Assembly (NCBI GenBank): GCA_964449325.1
Contig: CAYUYJ010000011.1
Span: forward strand, 1-64,000
Origin: RGIG3002 sp964449325
Lineage (GTDB): Bacteria > Bacillota > Clostridia > Lachnospirales > Lachnospiraceae
Direction: 5' to 3'
Length of the DNA: 64,000 nucleotides
Positions 31,310 to 40,534 of the stretch are shown one piece after another. The position numbers and the translations under genes were made by a program. Position 1 is the stretch's first letter; each line of letters starts with the position of its first letter. The notes under the pieces were generated by a model. It saw only the letters and a program-made list of their open reading frames with translations. It searched no databases and was not told the origin of the DNA.

Positions 31310-33178
31310 TTACCCCCTTTCCTCAAGGCATACACCACAGCCGAAACGATTGGCACCGCAGCCCTGGCATGCAACGCGGCAGTTCGGTGAAACGGTTTCC
31401 TGTAAAGCCTTTTTCCATTCTCTTTTTAAGAACTCTTTCGTTACGCCGCAGTCTAAGAAGTCCCACGGAAAGATTTCATCAAGACTTCGTTCTCTTGTTG
31501 TATAAAAATCAATAGATACACCGCATTCCTCAAAGGCATCCATCCATAAATCATTATGAAAATACTCGCTCCACGAATCAAATAAACAGCCCTTTTCATA
31601 AGCTTTTAAAATAACTTTGGCTACTTTTCTGTCGCCCCTTGCAAAGACACCTTCCAATACACTCACATCTGCTTCGTGCCAGTTGTATTTGATGCTTTTT
31701 TGATTTAACTGTTCCAAAACTGCTTTTTTGGTGATATGTGCCTTTTCAATAAATTCCTCTTTGGTACACATAGGTGCCCATTGGAACGGTGTAAAAGGTT
31801 TGGGAATAAAGAAAGAGGTACTGGTCACAATCTGTACCTTTCCGCTCCTTTTTTCCTTCGGTACGGTTTCATAGAAGACCGCTGCGATTTTATTGGAAAG
31901 TTCTGCAATACCGCGGATATCTTCCTCCGTTTCGGTAGGCAGTCCCAGCATGAAATACAATTTCACTCTTGTCCATCCGCCTTCAAAAGCTAACTTTGAA
32001 CCATTCAAAATCACTTCTTCGGTCAAGCCTTTGTTAATAACATCACGAAGTCTTTGACTGCCGGCCTCGGGAGCAAAGGTTAGGCTGCTTTTTTTTACGT
32101 CCTGCACTTTACTCATAACATCCAGAGAAAAAGCATCAATACGTAAGGAAGGCAGGGAAATATTTATCTTTTTTTCCTTGCATTCTTCCAGTAAAAAATT
32201 AATCAGTTCTTCTAACTTAGAGTAATCACTGGAGCTTAAGGAACTTAGAGAAATTTCTTCGTGCCCGGTATTCTTTAACATTTCCGATGCATAACGCTTC
32301 AGCATATCCACATCCCGTTCCCTGACCGGACGATAAAGCTGTCCGGCCTGACAAAACCTACAGCCCCGAATACAGCCGCGCTGGATTTCCAAAACGACGC
32401 GATCCTGCGTCACCTTAATAAAAGGTACCACCGGCTTTTCAGGATAATACGTATCGGATACATCCGTAACCATTTCTTTTAAAACGGAAGCGGGTACGCC
32501 CTCTTTCGTCGGCATAAATGCAGCAATTGTGCCATCCTCGTGATAGCTTGTCTCATAAAATCGTGGAACATACATTCCCGGAATCTGTGCCGCTGCATAC
32601 AAAAATTCCTCCCGGCTTTTTCCTGCTTTTTTATATTCTTTATAAACATCCAGCAGTCTGCGATACTGTGTCTCCCCTTCTCCGATATAAAACAAATCAA
32701 AGAAATCCGCAATCGGTTCCGGATTATAGGAACATGGGCCGCCGCCAATCACGATAGGGACATCTTCCCCTCTATCCTTGGAAAGCAGCGGAATTCCGGA
32801 CAAATCTAAAATCTGCAAAATATTTGTATAACACATTTCATACTGCAAGGTAATACCGAGAAAATCAAAATCCTTCACAGGCTCCTGAGATTCCAAAGCA
32901 AAAAGAGGAATATGTTCTTCTCTCATGATTTTATCTAAATCTACCCAAGGTGAATAAACACGCTCACACCATGTATCTTCAAACTTGTTAAACATATCAT
33001 AAAGAATCTGAATGCCTAAGTGTGACATTCCGATTTCATACACATCCGGAAAACACATACAAAAACGAATATCAATGTTTTCTTTATCTTTCACCACGCT
33101 GTTAACCTCGTTTCCGATATAGCGTGCCGGTTTTTCTATTTTTAATAATATTTCATCGGATAATGCCGGTTTTATCAT
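31310..33178 (-). CDS. TIGR03960 B12-binding-domain radical SAM protein
   Basis: This 622-residue protein has an N-terminal B12-binding-like domain (about residues 40-210, with VYEIGMSHLGIQILYDMFN) and a radical SAM core. The 4Fe-4S ligands are Cys269, Cys273 and Cys276 in RGCIRGCRFCQAG. The C-terminal tail is cysteine-rich (CRVACQGCGANRFGCGVCLEE) and could bind a second cluster. It probably uses S-adenosylmethionine to modify RNA or protein, but no family member has a proven reaction known to me. Its partner is the DUF2344 protein directly downstream. The start at 33178 follows AAAGGCGGAAAG. Confidence 0.93.
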   Translation of the reverse strand: MIKPALSDEILLKIEKPARYIGNEVNSVVKDKENIDIRFCMCFPDVYEIGMSHLGIQILYDMFNKFEDTWCERVYSPWVDLDKIMREEHIPLFALESQEPVKDFDFLGITLQYEMCYTNILQILDLSGIPLLSKDRGEDVPIVIGGGPCSYNPEPIADFFDLFYIGEGETQYRRLLDVYKEYKKAGKSREEFLYAAAQIPGMYVPRFYETSYHEDGTIAAFMPTKEGVPASVLKEMVTDVSDTYYPEKPVVPFIKVTQDRVVLEIQRGCIRGCRFCQAGQLYRPVRERDVDMLKRYASEMLKNTGHEEISLSSLSSSDYSKLEELINFLLEECKEKKINISLPSLRIDAFSLDVMSKVQDVKKSSLTFAPEAGSQRLRDVINKGLTEEVILNGSKLAFEGGWTRVKLYFMLGLPTETEEDIRGIAELSNKIAAVFYETVPKEKRSGKVQIVTSTSFFIPKPFTPFQWAPMCTKEEFIEKAHITKKAVLEQLNQKSIKYNWHEADVSVLEGVFARGDRKVAKVILKAYEKGCLFDSWSEYFHNDLWMDAFEECGVSIDFYTTRERSLDEIFPWDFLDCGVTKEFLKREWKKALQETVSPNCRVACQGCGANRFGCGVCLEERG

Positions 33179-33230
33179 ACTTTCCGCCTTTCTGAAAGAA
33201 GGAGTATACGGAAATCCATCTTCTCCTTCT

Positions 33231-33587
33231 CTAATGGTTATCAGATAAAGTATAAGTGAAATTCTCTATAAAATCAATCGCATTTATTCCCATTTCCTGT
33301 TGCAGCACTGTAACAATTTTTTTCGCATTTACACTACCGAATTCCATACCACTGTAATCCAAAAAGAAAAAAGCCAGAAACAACAGGAATGCGAATGCAA
33401 GACGAATACGGAAACCGGCCAGAAATGCTCCTCCGGACTCTGTGCCTGTTTCCTTCCATTTCTCCGTTGAAACGTACCCGCCGTTTATCAGCCTTTCCCT
33501 TGACTGCATTTTCATACGGTTTTCCTGGTTTTCTGCCCGTATCATCTGCACCAGTTTTAATTTTGTTTCCGTGGAAACCTGCTCCAT
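33231..33587 (-). CDS. Small single-helix membrane protein, unknown function
   Basis: This 118-residue protein has a charged N-terminal half (MEQVSTETKLKLVQMIRAENQENRMKMQSRERLI), one hydrophobic helix (about residues 60-77, LRLAFAFLLFLAFFFLDY-like) and a C-terminal outside or inside tail with VNAKKIVTVLQQEMGINAIDFIENFTYTL. ATG 33587 follows a perfect GGAGG. It lies between the histidine operon terminator and the radical SAM genes on the same strand. I do not recognise the family. A small Lachnospiraceae-conserved membrane protein is plausible. Confidence 0.7.
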   Translation of the reverse strand: MEQVSTETKLKLVQMIRAENQENRMKMQSRERLINGGYVSTEKWKETGTESGGAFLAGFRIRLAFAFLLFLAFFFLDYSGMEFGSVNAKKIVTVLQQEMGINAIDFIENFTYTLSDNH

Positions 33588-33639
33588 ATGATTCCTCCGT
33601 CTGAAATTTACTTGTAAAAGATATGCCGGGATAAAAAGA

Positions 33640-33684
33640 AAAATTCCCTCCAAAAGAATCTGAACGCCTTTGATTCTTTTGGAG
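33640..33684 (-). terminator. Terminator of the histidine operon
   Basis: CTCCAAAAGAATC (33684-33672 on the minus strand) and GATTCTTTTGGAG (33660-33648) form a perfect 13-base stem. It is followed by GGAATTTTTC. It lies 19 bases after the hisIE stop codon. Confidence 0.85.
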
Positions 33685-33702
33685 AGAATTTTCAAAATAA
33701 AC

Positions 33703-34986
33703 CTACCGGTTTGCCAGTTCCTCCGTAATTTCTTCCCAGGTTACTCCTTTTTCTACCATTAACACCATCATATGATAAAGGAAATCTGAGATTTCATATT
33801 TAATCTCATTGGTATTTGGATTCTTGGCGGCAATGACAATTTCCGTCGCCTCTTCTCCTACTTTTTTCAATATTTTATCAATTCCCTTGTCAAACAGATA
33901 GTTCGTATAAGAACCTTCCTTCGGATTGATTTTCCGATCTTTAATCACGTTAAAGACGCTTTCAAATACTTTTAACGGATTGGCGGAATCGGTATCTCCC
34001 GGTACTACTTCGTTAAAGAAACAACTGTAGCTTCCGGTATGACATGCCGCGCCGACCTGAGAAACCTTGGCAAGCAATGTATCTTTATCACAATCTGCGG
34101 TTAACGACTTCATGTACTGGTAATGTCCGCTGGTATCTCCCTTCACCCAAAGCTCGTTACGGCTTCGACTAAAGTACGTCATACGTCCTGTTTTTATCGT
34201 ATTTTCAAAAGCTTCTTCGTTCATATAAGCAACCATAAGAACCTGGTCGGTTTTGTAATCCTGTACAACAACCGGAAGCATTCCGTCCGAATTTAACTTA
34301 AAGTCACTCCATGTTAAGGCCGGCTCCACCATATGAACCTCAATGCCGTTTGACTTGCACATGGATTTCATGGCACTCAGTTCCTTTGCATTATCGTTTA
34401 TTGCATTGCCGGTAATACCGCTTACAGAACCGTTGCCCAAAATCTCAAACAGTTTATCCAAAGAAACTTCCGGTAAAGCAATAATGGTCGGAACATTGCA
34501 GGCAAAATAAGATTCCTTAATAGCCGCTTCATTGACCAGAATCAGCTCGCCAACATAGGTCTCCAGAAGTTCCTTATGTTCATGGATGGCATCCGCACCG
34601 CTGTAACATGCGGCAATTTTATCTTTACCGAATTTTAAGGAAACCTCTTCCGTAATGTCAACGTTTTCCTGCTTGCTGTAATTTAACGCCGCCTGTTTAC
34701 AGCCTGCATAAAGTAATTTCTTAATGTCCTCCATGCGGTGTACATTTCCCGCACCGATAACCGGAATTTCAATCGAAGCGCAAATCGCCTTAATGATATC
34801 CAGTGCTGCTTCATGCTCTGCGTCTCCCTTTGACATATCAAAAATAAGCAGTGCATCCGCATTGTTATCACTGTAATATTTTGCCAATTCTACAGGATTC
34901 ATATTGATGACCGTATTATCCTGAAGGTTTTTTACGGCATGTTCTTTATAAAGATAAATACATGGTATAAATTTTTTCTGCTGCAT
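33703..34986 (-). CDS. hisIE: Fused degenerate HisF-like domain plus HisI and HisE
   Basis: This 427-residue fusion has three parts. Residues 1-215 resemble a HisF/HisA barrel (FIPCIYLYKEH, then NPVELAKYYSDNNADALLIFDMS), but the catalytic Asp11 of HisF is Tyr11 and the VGGG phosphate motif is IGAGN. Residues about 225-335 are HisI (phosphoribosyl-AMP cyclohydrolase): YFSRSRNELWVKGDTSG, then ADCDKDTLLAKV and CHTGSYSCF, with Zn/Mg ligands. Residues about 340-427 are HisE (phosphoribosyl-ATP pyrophosphatase): KVGEEATEIVIAAKN. So it performs steps 2 and 3 of histidine synthesis. The barrel is probably inactive as HisF and may be structural. It is the last gene of the his operon here. Confidence 0.92.
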   Translation of the reverse strand: MQQKKFIPCIYLYKEHAVKNLQDNTVINMNPVELAKYYSDNNADALLIFDMSKGDAEHEAALDIIKAICASIEIPVIGAGNVHRMEDIKKLLYAGCKQAALNYSKQENVDITEEVSLKFGKDKIAACYSGADAIHEHKELLETYVGELILVNEAAIKESYFACNVPTIIALPEVSLDKLFEILGNGSVSGITGNAINDNAKELSAMKSMCKSNGIEVHMVEPALTWSDFKLNSDGMLPVVVQDYKTDQVLMVAYMNEEAFENTIKTGRMTYFSRSRNELWVKGDTSGHYQYMKSLTADCDKDTLLAKVSQVGAACHTGSYSCFFNEVVPGDTDSANPLKVFESVFNVIKDRKINPKEGSYTNYLFDKGIDKILKKVGEEATEIVIAAKNPNTNEIKYEISDFLYHMMVLMVEKGVTWEEITEELANR

Positions 34987-35001
34987 AGGGTTTCCTTCCT
35001 T

Positions 35002-35589
35002 TTATAGACTTCCTTTTGTACTGAGCACATTGGTAATGCGTTCGTCTTTTGTAACTGCCATGTCCAGTGCCTTGGCAAATGCCTTGAACATCGCTTCGAT
35101 TTTGTGATGGTCGTTAATTCCCGACAGTACCTTAATATGTAAATTCATGGCAGCACTGTAGGATACGGCATAGAAAAATTCCCGTACAAGCTGGGTATCC
35201 AGGGTACCTACTCTTTCCGTTTCAAATTCACAATCAAAGGCAAAGTAAGGACGACCGCATAAGTCAATGGCGCAAAGCACCAGTGTTTCGTCCATGGGAA
35301 GTAAAAAGGAACCGTACCGCTTAATTCCTGCCTTATCGCCCAATGCCTGCTTAATTGCCGTGCCGAGGACGATTCCGGTATCCTCTACCGTGTGATGCCC
35401 GTCAACTTCCAAATCCCCCTTCACCTTACACTTTAAGTCAAAAAAGCCATGTTTGGAAAAACCTTCCAACATATGATCAAAAAAGCCGATTCCGGTATCA
35501 ATTTCACTTTTTCCCAAACCGTCAATATTTAAGATAACGGAAATATCCGTTTCTTTTGTTTTTCGTTCTACCGTAGTGCTTCTAGCCAT
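35002..35589 (-). CDS. hisB: Imidazoleglycerol-phosphate dehydratase
   Basis: This 195-residue enzyme dehydrates imidazoleglycerol phosphate to imidazoleacetol phosphate. The metal-binding histidine motifs are FFDHMLEGFSKHG, DGHHTVEDTGIVLG, LHIKVLSGINDHHKIEAMFKAFAKAL and the RPYFAF segment. The length matches the monofunctional bacterial enzyme. ATG 35589 lies nine bases after AAAGGAG; a TTG one codon upstream is less likely. It is the fourth gene of the operon hisZ-hisG-hisD-hisB-hisIE. Confidence 0.97.
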   Translation of the reverse strand: MARSTTVERKTKETDISVILNIDGLGKSEIDTGIGFFDHMLEGFSKHGFFDLKCKVKGDLEVDGHHTVEDTGIVLGTAIKQALGDKAGIKRYGSFLLPMDETLVLCAIDLCGRPYFAFDCEFETERVGTLDTQLVREFFYAVSYSAAMNLHIKVLSGINDHHKIEAMFKAFAKALDMAVTKDERITNVLSTKGSL

Positions 35590-35604
35590 CAACTTCCACT
35601 CCTT

Positions 35605-36900
35605 TTATTCAAATCTTACTTTAATGGAATTTTCATGGGCGGTCAGCCCTTCATTTCTTGCAAACAGTTCAATATCTTTATGAACCTCTTCCAGTGCACT
35701 CTTAGAGTAAGAAATGATACTGGTTTTCTTTAAGAAATCATCTACATTAAGAGGCGAGAAGAAACGTGCTGTACCGTTTGTGGGAAGAACATGATTCGGT
35801 CCCGCAAAATAATCTCCCAAAGGCTCGGAAGAATATTCTCCAAGGAAAATAGCTCCCGCATTTTTGATTTTAGTCATGGTTTCAAAAGGATTTTTCGTTA
35901 ATATCTCCAAGTGCTCGGAAGCAATCTCGTTGGCAGTATCAATGGCATCCTCCATATTTTCGGCAACCAGAATATAGCCATAATTTTCCAGTGATTTTTT
36001 CATAATATCTACACGGGAAAGCCGGTTCACAAATTCCTCCACCTGTGCGGAAACCGCTTCAGCAAGCGTTCTGCTTGTGGTAATTAAAATAGCGGAGGCA
36101 AGCTCGTCATGTTCTGCCTGGGAAAGTAAATCAGCCGCTACAAAACGGGGATTTGCACTTTCGTCTGCCAGTACAAGGATTTCACTGGGGCCTGCAATGG
36201 AGTCAATGCTTACATGACCGTATACTGCTTTCTTGGCAAGAGCCACAAAGATATTTCCCGGACCTGTGATTTTATCTACTTTAGGAATACTTTCCGTACC
36301 GAAAGCCATTGCCGCAACTGCCTGTGCACCGCCAACTTTGTAAATCACATCCGCACCGGCGATGTCTGCCGCAACTAACGTACCGGGATTGACTTTACCG
36401 TCTTTTCCTGGCGGAGTTGTCATAATAATGGTTTCTACTCCTGCCACCTTCGCCGGAACAATGTTCATCAAAACGCTGGAAGGATAAGCAGCTTTTCCAC
36501 CCGGCACATAAACACCGACTTTTTCAAGAGGTGTAATACGCTGCCCTAAAATAGAGCCGTCAGCCTTTGTATCAATCCAGCTGTTTCGTAACTGTTTGGC
36601 ATGGAAAGCACGAATATTTTCCGCAGACTTTTTCATTACCTCAATAAAATCCTTATCCAGTGCTTCATAAGCTTCTTTCATCTCTTCTTTCGTTACCTGA
36701 ATCGTGTCTTTGGAAAGAAGACAATGATCAAATTTGTTTGTATAATCAAACAGTGCCTTATCGCCCTCTTCTTTTACTTTATTCACAATTTCCGAAACCG
36801 TTGCTTCATAAGAGCCGTAATTGTTCGGACTTCTTTTCAGCAAATCATTTAACAGATTGTTTTTTGTTTCTTTTGTAAGCTCTACAATCCTCATATTCAC
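35605..36900 (-). CDS. hisD: Histidinol dehydrogenase
   Basis: This 431-residue zinc enzyme oxidises histidinol to histidine in two NAD-dependent steps. Conserved segments are RITPLEKVGVYVPGGKAAYPSSVLMN, IAGPSEILVLADE, LLSQAEHDELASAILIT, SEHLEI and GPNHVLPTNGTARFFSPL; these contain the catalytic Glu/His pair and the zinc ligands. The GTG at 36900 sits seven bases after AAAGG; the ATG two codons later (36894) is possible. It lies between hisG and hisB. Confidence 0.97.
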   Translation of the reverse strand: MNMRIVELTKETKNNLLNDLLKRSPNNYGSYEATVSEIVNKVKEEGDKALFDYTNKFDHCLLSKDTIQVTKEEMKEAYEALDKDFIEVMKKSAENIRAFHAKQLRNSWIDTKADGSILGQRITPLEKVGVYVPGGKAAYPSSVLMNIVPAKVAGVETIIMTTPPGKDGKVNPGTLVAADIAGADVIYKVGGAQAVAAMAFGTESIPKVDKITGPGNIFVALAKKAVYGHVSIDSIAGPSEILVLADESANPRFVAADLLSQAEHDELASAILITTSRTLAEAVSAQVEEFVNRLSRVDIMKKSLENYGYILVAENMEDAIDTANEIASEHLEILTKNPFETMTKIKNAGAIFLGEYSSEPLGDYFAGPNHVLPTNGTARFFSPLNVDDFLKKTSIISYSKSALEEVHKDIELFARNEGLTAHENSIKVRFE

Positions 36901-36924
36901 GAACCAGCCTTTCTTTTTATATCT

Positions 36925-37572
36925 TTATATATGTTTTTTTAATTCGTTTATCAGTTTTTTTATCCGTTCGGACTCCATCTGCATACTGACCTGATTCACG
37001 ATCATTCTTGCTGATAAGGGGCAGATTTCTTCCAATACTTCCAAGCCGTTTTCACGCAACGTAGAACCGGTTTCCACAATGTCTACAATCACATCGGAAA
37101 GCCCTACAATAGGGCCTAATTCCACAGAACCATTTAACTTAATAATATCCACAGTCTGATGTTTTTTGTTATAAAAATAATCCTTGGCAATATTCGGATA
37201 TTTACTTGCTACGCGGATTCTTTCATGATGCATTAAAAGTTCTCCGGCAGCGGCAGGACCGCAGACACACATCCGACATTTTCCGAAGCCCAAATCCAAT
37301 ACTTCGTAAACTCTCCTGCCTTCCTCCATCAGTGTATCTTTTCCCACAACGCCAATATCGGCAGCACCGTATTCTACATAAGTTGGTACGTCGGGGCCTT
37401 TTGCAAGAAAGAATTTTAATTTTAATTCTTCATTCACAAAAATCAGTTTACGGGAATCTTTATCCTTCATTTCCTCACAGGTAATTCCTATTTCTTCCAA
37501 CAAAGAAAGGGTTGTTTTTGCCAGTCTGCCTTTTCCAAGAGCAAACGTTAAATATCTTTTTTCTTCACCCAT
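36925..37572 (-). CDS. hisG: ATP phosphoribosyltransferase catalytic subunit (short form)
   Basis: This 215-residue short-form HisG catalyses the first step of histidine synthesis, joining ATP and PRPP. The family motifs are LTFALGKGRLAKTTLSLLEE, YVEYGAADIGVVGKDTLME and the PRPP-loop DIVETGSTLRENGLEV. The C-terminal regulatory ACT-like domain of long HisG is absent, so activity and histidine inhibition need HisZ, encoded just upstream (two-base gap). ATG 37572 follows AGGAGG at ideal spacing. Confidence 0.97.
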   Translation of the reverse strand: MGEEKRYLTFALGKGRLAKTTLSLLEEIGITCEEMKDKDSRKLIFVNEELKLKFFLAKGPDVPTYVEYGAADIGVVGKDTLMEEGRRVYEVLDLGFGKCRMCVCGPAAAGELLMHHERIRVASKYPNIAKDYFYNKKHQTVDIIKLNGSVELGPIVGLSDVIVDIVETGSTLRENGLEVLEEICPLSARMIVNQVSMQMESERIKKLINELKKHI

Positions 37573-37574
37573 TT

Positions 37575-38807
37575 TTAGTCCTCCTGACCTGTGCAAACAG
37601 AAACAGTCGTCGTGCTTCCGTCCGCTTCAATATATATAATCTGTGAGAAACGGTTCATTCGTGCATAGGCTTCGTAGTCCGCTTTGGTTTTCCCTGCCAT
37701 TGCCGGAAACAGTCCGGTATTTTTCCCCGCCTTTATCAGCGTCTTTGCTTCCGCCAATGCCTTTTCATGAACATTTTCTTTGTATACAATCATCGTATCG
37801 GTAGTTCCGATATCCACCTTGATATTCTGCCGTGAAAGCGCTTCAAGCAAATCATCTACCACGATTGCAAAGCCGATTGCCGGTGCTTTTTTACCGAATT
37901 TTTCCAACAGATTATCGTATCTTCCGCCTTTTACAATCGCGTCACCGATACCATACGTATATGCCTTGAAAATCACACCGGTATAATAGTGATATTTGCT
38001 CAGAAGCCCTAAATCAAAGGAAATATATTTCTCCACACCGTACTGCTTTAACACTTCATAAAGCTTCTCAAGGCGGGAAAGTGCTTCTATGGAAACCGGA
38101 TTGTTTACCAGTTTTTTTGCATGTTCAATCACATCAAAGCTGCCGAACAGTTCACTTACTTTCAGCAGATTTTCCCGATACTTCTCGGTAATGTTTCCTT
38201 GAATTAACAGTTCCTCCGCACCGAAAATATTTTTCTCCGAAATAAAATTACGCAGTGCACTTTCCGTTTCCTCATCCAATCCCGCTTCCCTGCACAGTCC
38301 GCGGAAATATTCCACATCACCGACACTAATCTGAAATTTCTCCAGTCCCGTATTTAATAAAGCCTCTACCACCAGTGCAATGGCCTCCGCATCAGCATAA
38401 ACGGTTGGCTCGCCGATGAATTCCACCCCCATTTGTGTCACTTCTTTCAGCTTTCCCTGCAGGTTGGATGTGTTGGTAAAAGTATTTCCGGAATAACAAA
38501 ACCGCACCGGAAGAGTTTCATCAAAGAAATATTTGGCGGCGCAACGTGCCACAGACGGTGTAAAATCCGGTCTTAAAGCAAGCGTATTTCCTTCTTTATC
38601 AAAAAATTTGTACAGTTCCTTGGACGGTGTTGTCCCGATTTCCTTAGAAAATACATCAAAAAACTCAAAAATCGGTGTTTGTATATCCTGATAGCCGAAA
38701 CTGCGGAAGGTATGGTGCAAATGCTCCTCCACTGCCAGTTTTTTCGCATATTCCTGTCCGTAAATGTCGCGTACACCCTCGGGGGTATGGACAAAGCGTC
38801 TGTTCAT
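37575..38807 (-). CDS. hisZ: ATP phosphoribosyltransferase regulatory subunit HisZ
   Basis: This 410-residue HisZ is a histidyl-tRNA-synthetase-like protein that activates short HisG and carries the histidine-inhibition function. Class II synthetase-like blocks are visible: TPEGVRDIYGQEYAKK, TPIFEFFDVFSKEIG, ALRPDFTPSVARCAA and FDLGLLSKYHYYTGVIFKAYTYGIG, then GGRYDNLLEKFGKKAPAIGFAIVVDDLLEAL. It has no anticodon-binding domain of HisRS type; the C-terminal 90 residues are shorter. It is the first gene of the operon, with a consensus promoter about 90 bases upstream. Confidence 0.95.
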   Translation of the reverse strand: MNRRFVHTPEGVRDIYGQEYAKKLAVEEHLHHTFRSFGYQDIQTPIFEFFDVFSKEIGTTPSKELYKFFDKEGNTLALRPDFTPSVARCAAKYFFDETLPVRFCYSGNTFTNTSNLQGKLKEVTQMGVEFIGEPTVYADAEAIALVVEALLNTGLEKFQISVGDVEYFRGLCREAGLDEETESALRNFISEKNIFGAEELLIQGNITEKYRENLLKVSELFGSFDVIEHAKKLVNNPVSIEALSRLEKLYEVLKQYGVEKYISFDLGLLSKYHYYTGVIFKAYTYGIGDAIVKGGRYDNLLEKFGKKAPAIGFAIVVDDLLEALSRQNIKVDIGTTDTMIVYKENVHEKALAEAKTLIKAGKNTGLFPAMAGKTKADYEAYARMNRFSQIIYIEADGSTTTVSVCTGQED

Positions 38808-38895
38808 AACTAAATCCTCATTTCTTTTTTTATTTATATGCTTTAGTACATTAACGTGCTAATCAATTACCATATTATCAAAGTGAATTATTCGT

Positions 38896-38924
38896 AGTAT
38901 AACTGTTTTTTTGGAAACTGTCAA
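38896..38924 (-). promoter_or_regulatory. Promoter of the histidine operon
   Basis: On the minus strand TTGACA (38924-38919) and TATACT (38901-38896) are 17 bases apart, near consensus. The -35 hexamer contains the recU stop codon. The leader of about 80 bases lacks an obvious T-box or His-codon peptide. Confidence 0.88.
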
Positions 38925-39454
38925 CAGCGGTCATCCAAATCCTTTTGCAGAGCATCCAGAAAAGGAACTAAGATTCCCTGCTTTTTAGGCAGAATGTAAT
39001 CCGGGTTTAATTCTTCAAAGCGAAAGCTTTTTCTTCCTCCGCTCTTTGCTCTCTGCCAGAAAAAATCCAGCATTTCAAAAGGAATGTAGTAAAACAGGTC
39101 CTTGGAGGAATAATAGATAAGAAAAAAAGCGATTCCGTTCTGTTTTTCAAACTGCCGCATGAATTCTACCTGATGTTCATGAATGTTCTGAAGGGCAAAA
39201 GTATCTACCGCACATTCTTTAGCATCAAAGCAGACCGGAATCCCCTGCACCACCCCGATATAGTCCACAGTACTCTTCTGTTCAAAATACGCAAGGGTAA
39301 TATGATGATGTTCCTTATCAATTTTAATCGGAGTAATGGGTGTTGGTATTTTCTGAATTAAAGCAAGACCACTCTCCAAATACTTCTCATTGGTACGGTT
39401 TATCATGTCCTCTAAGGTAGACCCCCGCAACCCTCTGGAATTCCAAGTCGCCAT
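38921..39454 (-). CDS. recU: Holliday junction resolvase RecU
   Basis: This 177-residue RecU cleaves four-way DNA junctions during recombination repair. The RecU core is visible: WNSRGLRGSTLEDMINRTNEKYLESG, then STVDYIGVVQGIPVCFDAKECA, which contains the nuclease Asp and Asp-x-Lys catalytic residues, followed by HEHQVEFMRQFEKQNGIAFFLIYYSS. RecU of Bacillus is about 200 residues, so this is a little short at the N-terminus. The stop codon is shared with the -35 of the histidine promoter. It lies upstream of the his operon and downstream of the RluA-like gene. Confidence 0.9.
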   Translation of the reverse strand: MATWNSRGLRGSTLEDMINRTNEKYLESGLALIQKIPTPITPIKIDKEHHHITLAYFEQKSTVDYIGVVQGIPVCFDAKECAVDTFALQNIHEHQVEFMRQFEKQNGIAFFLIYYSSKDLFYYIPFEMLDFFWQRAKSGGRKSFRFEELNPDYILPKKQGILVPFLDALQKDLDDRC

Positions 39455-39498
39455 AAAGCGCCTCCTGTTTCGTATTTATTTTAAACTGCTTTGCAGCA

Positions 39499-40488
39499 TC
39501 AGCTCTTCTCCATGATTTTATCAAATACTGCCGGAAGGGGGGCCAACAATTCTCTTTCACTCAATTCTTCAAAAGGTTCATCCAACGATGGAAATACCAT
39601 CCTGTAAGCGTGAAGAAGTTGGGAAGTGACTTGAAACTTTTCTTTATAGTATTGATTAAAGCTCCGGTCTCCGTATTTGTAATCCCCGATTAAAGGATGA
39701 CCGATACTTGAAAGATGTGCCCTTATCTGGTGCGTCTTTCCCGTAATCAGTTCCACTTCCAAAAGAGTTTTATCGGAAAAGACCTGTATCGGTTTATAAT
39801 AAGTCTGAATATAAGCATCCTTTTCTGTACCGTGCTGCTTCGTAGAAACAGTAACCTTATTGGAAGCATGATCTTTTATAAGGTAACCGTCAATCAGACA
39901 TTCTTCTTTTATCTGCCCTTTGACAAAAAGCCTGTAATATTTATGCACCGTCCGGTTTTTTAATAACGTGGAAAGCATCTGCGTTCCGGCCAGTGTTTTT
40001 CCTGCCAGAATAAGCCCCGTTGTGTTGCGGTCCAGCCGGTTGCAGACGGAAGGCTTAAAACGACTCAACTGCACTTTCGTAAGTACCTTTGTTTCCAGCA
40101 AATAGCCTATTACCCATTCGTTTATGGACAAATCTTCCGGTTTCGCTTTTTGAGAAAGCATGTTCCAAGGCTTATACAGGGCGAGGATATGCCGGTCTTC
40201 ATAAAGTACCTGAACTCCTTTTAAGGTTTGATAAGCTTTCTCAAATTCCTTGCAATCTTCGCTTTCCGAAGCGGAAAATTTTAGGAAGGTTTCCTCGGAA
40301 AGAAAAAATTTCACTTCATCCTGTTTTTTCAGAAGTTCTTTTCCTTCTGCTTTTTTACCGTTTAAAGTTATATTTTTCTTGCGAAGCATTTTATAAATAA
40401 AACTGTTTGGCGCCTGGGGCAGACATTTATGTAAAAACTTATCCAGACGCTGACCGGCATCATTTTCTTCTATTACAATCAACTGCAT
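39499..40488 (-). CDS. RluA family pseudouridine synthase
   Basis: This 329-residue enzyme isomerises uridine to pseudouridine in rRNA or tRNA. An S4 RNA-binding domain (about residues 5-70, AGQRLDKFLHKCLPQAPNSFIYKMLRKKNITLNGKK) precedes the catalytic domain with motif II NRLDRNTTGLILAGKT (catalytic Asp) and KTHQIRAHLSSIGHPLIGDYKYG. It is probably an RluC/RluD-type protein acting on 23S rRNA. ATG 40488 follows GGAG; an upstream frame reaches into the neighbouring gene. Confidence 0.9.
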   Translation of the reverse strand: MQLIVIEENDAGQRLDKFLHKCLPQAPNSFIYKMLRKKNITLNGKKAEGKELLKKQDEVKFFLSEETFLKFSASESEDCKEFEKAYQTLKGVQVLYEDRHILALYKPWNMLSQKAKPEDLSINEWVIGYLLETKVLTKVQLSRFKPSVCNRLDRNTTGLILAGKTLAGTQMLSTLLKNRTVHKYYRLFVKGQIKEECLIDGYLIKDHASNKVTVSTKQHGTEKDAYIQTYYKPIQVFSDKTLLEVELITGKTHQIRAHLSSIGHPLIGDYKYGDRSFNQYYKEKFQVTSQLLHAYRMVFPSLDEPFEELSERELLAPLPAVFDKIMEKS

Positions 40489-40534
40489 ATGCTTCTCCAT
40501 CCTCACATAACTGTGAAATTGTTTTGCACTTAAC

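Noticed and set aside
38808..38895. T-box or His attenuator before hisZ
   Set aside because: The leader is only about 80 bases long, has no run of His codons and no terminator/antiterminator pair or T-box sequence.
39480..39497. Terminator after the RluA-like gene
   Set aside because: The CTGC/GCAG stem is only four base pairs with a short T-run, too weak to claim.
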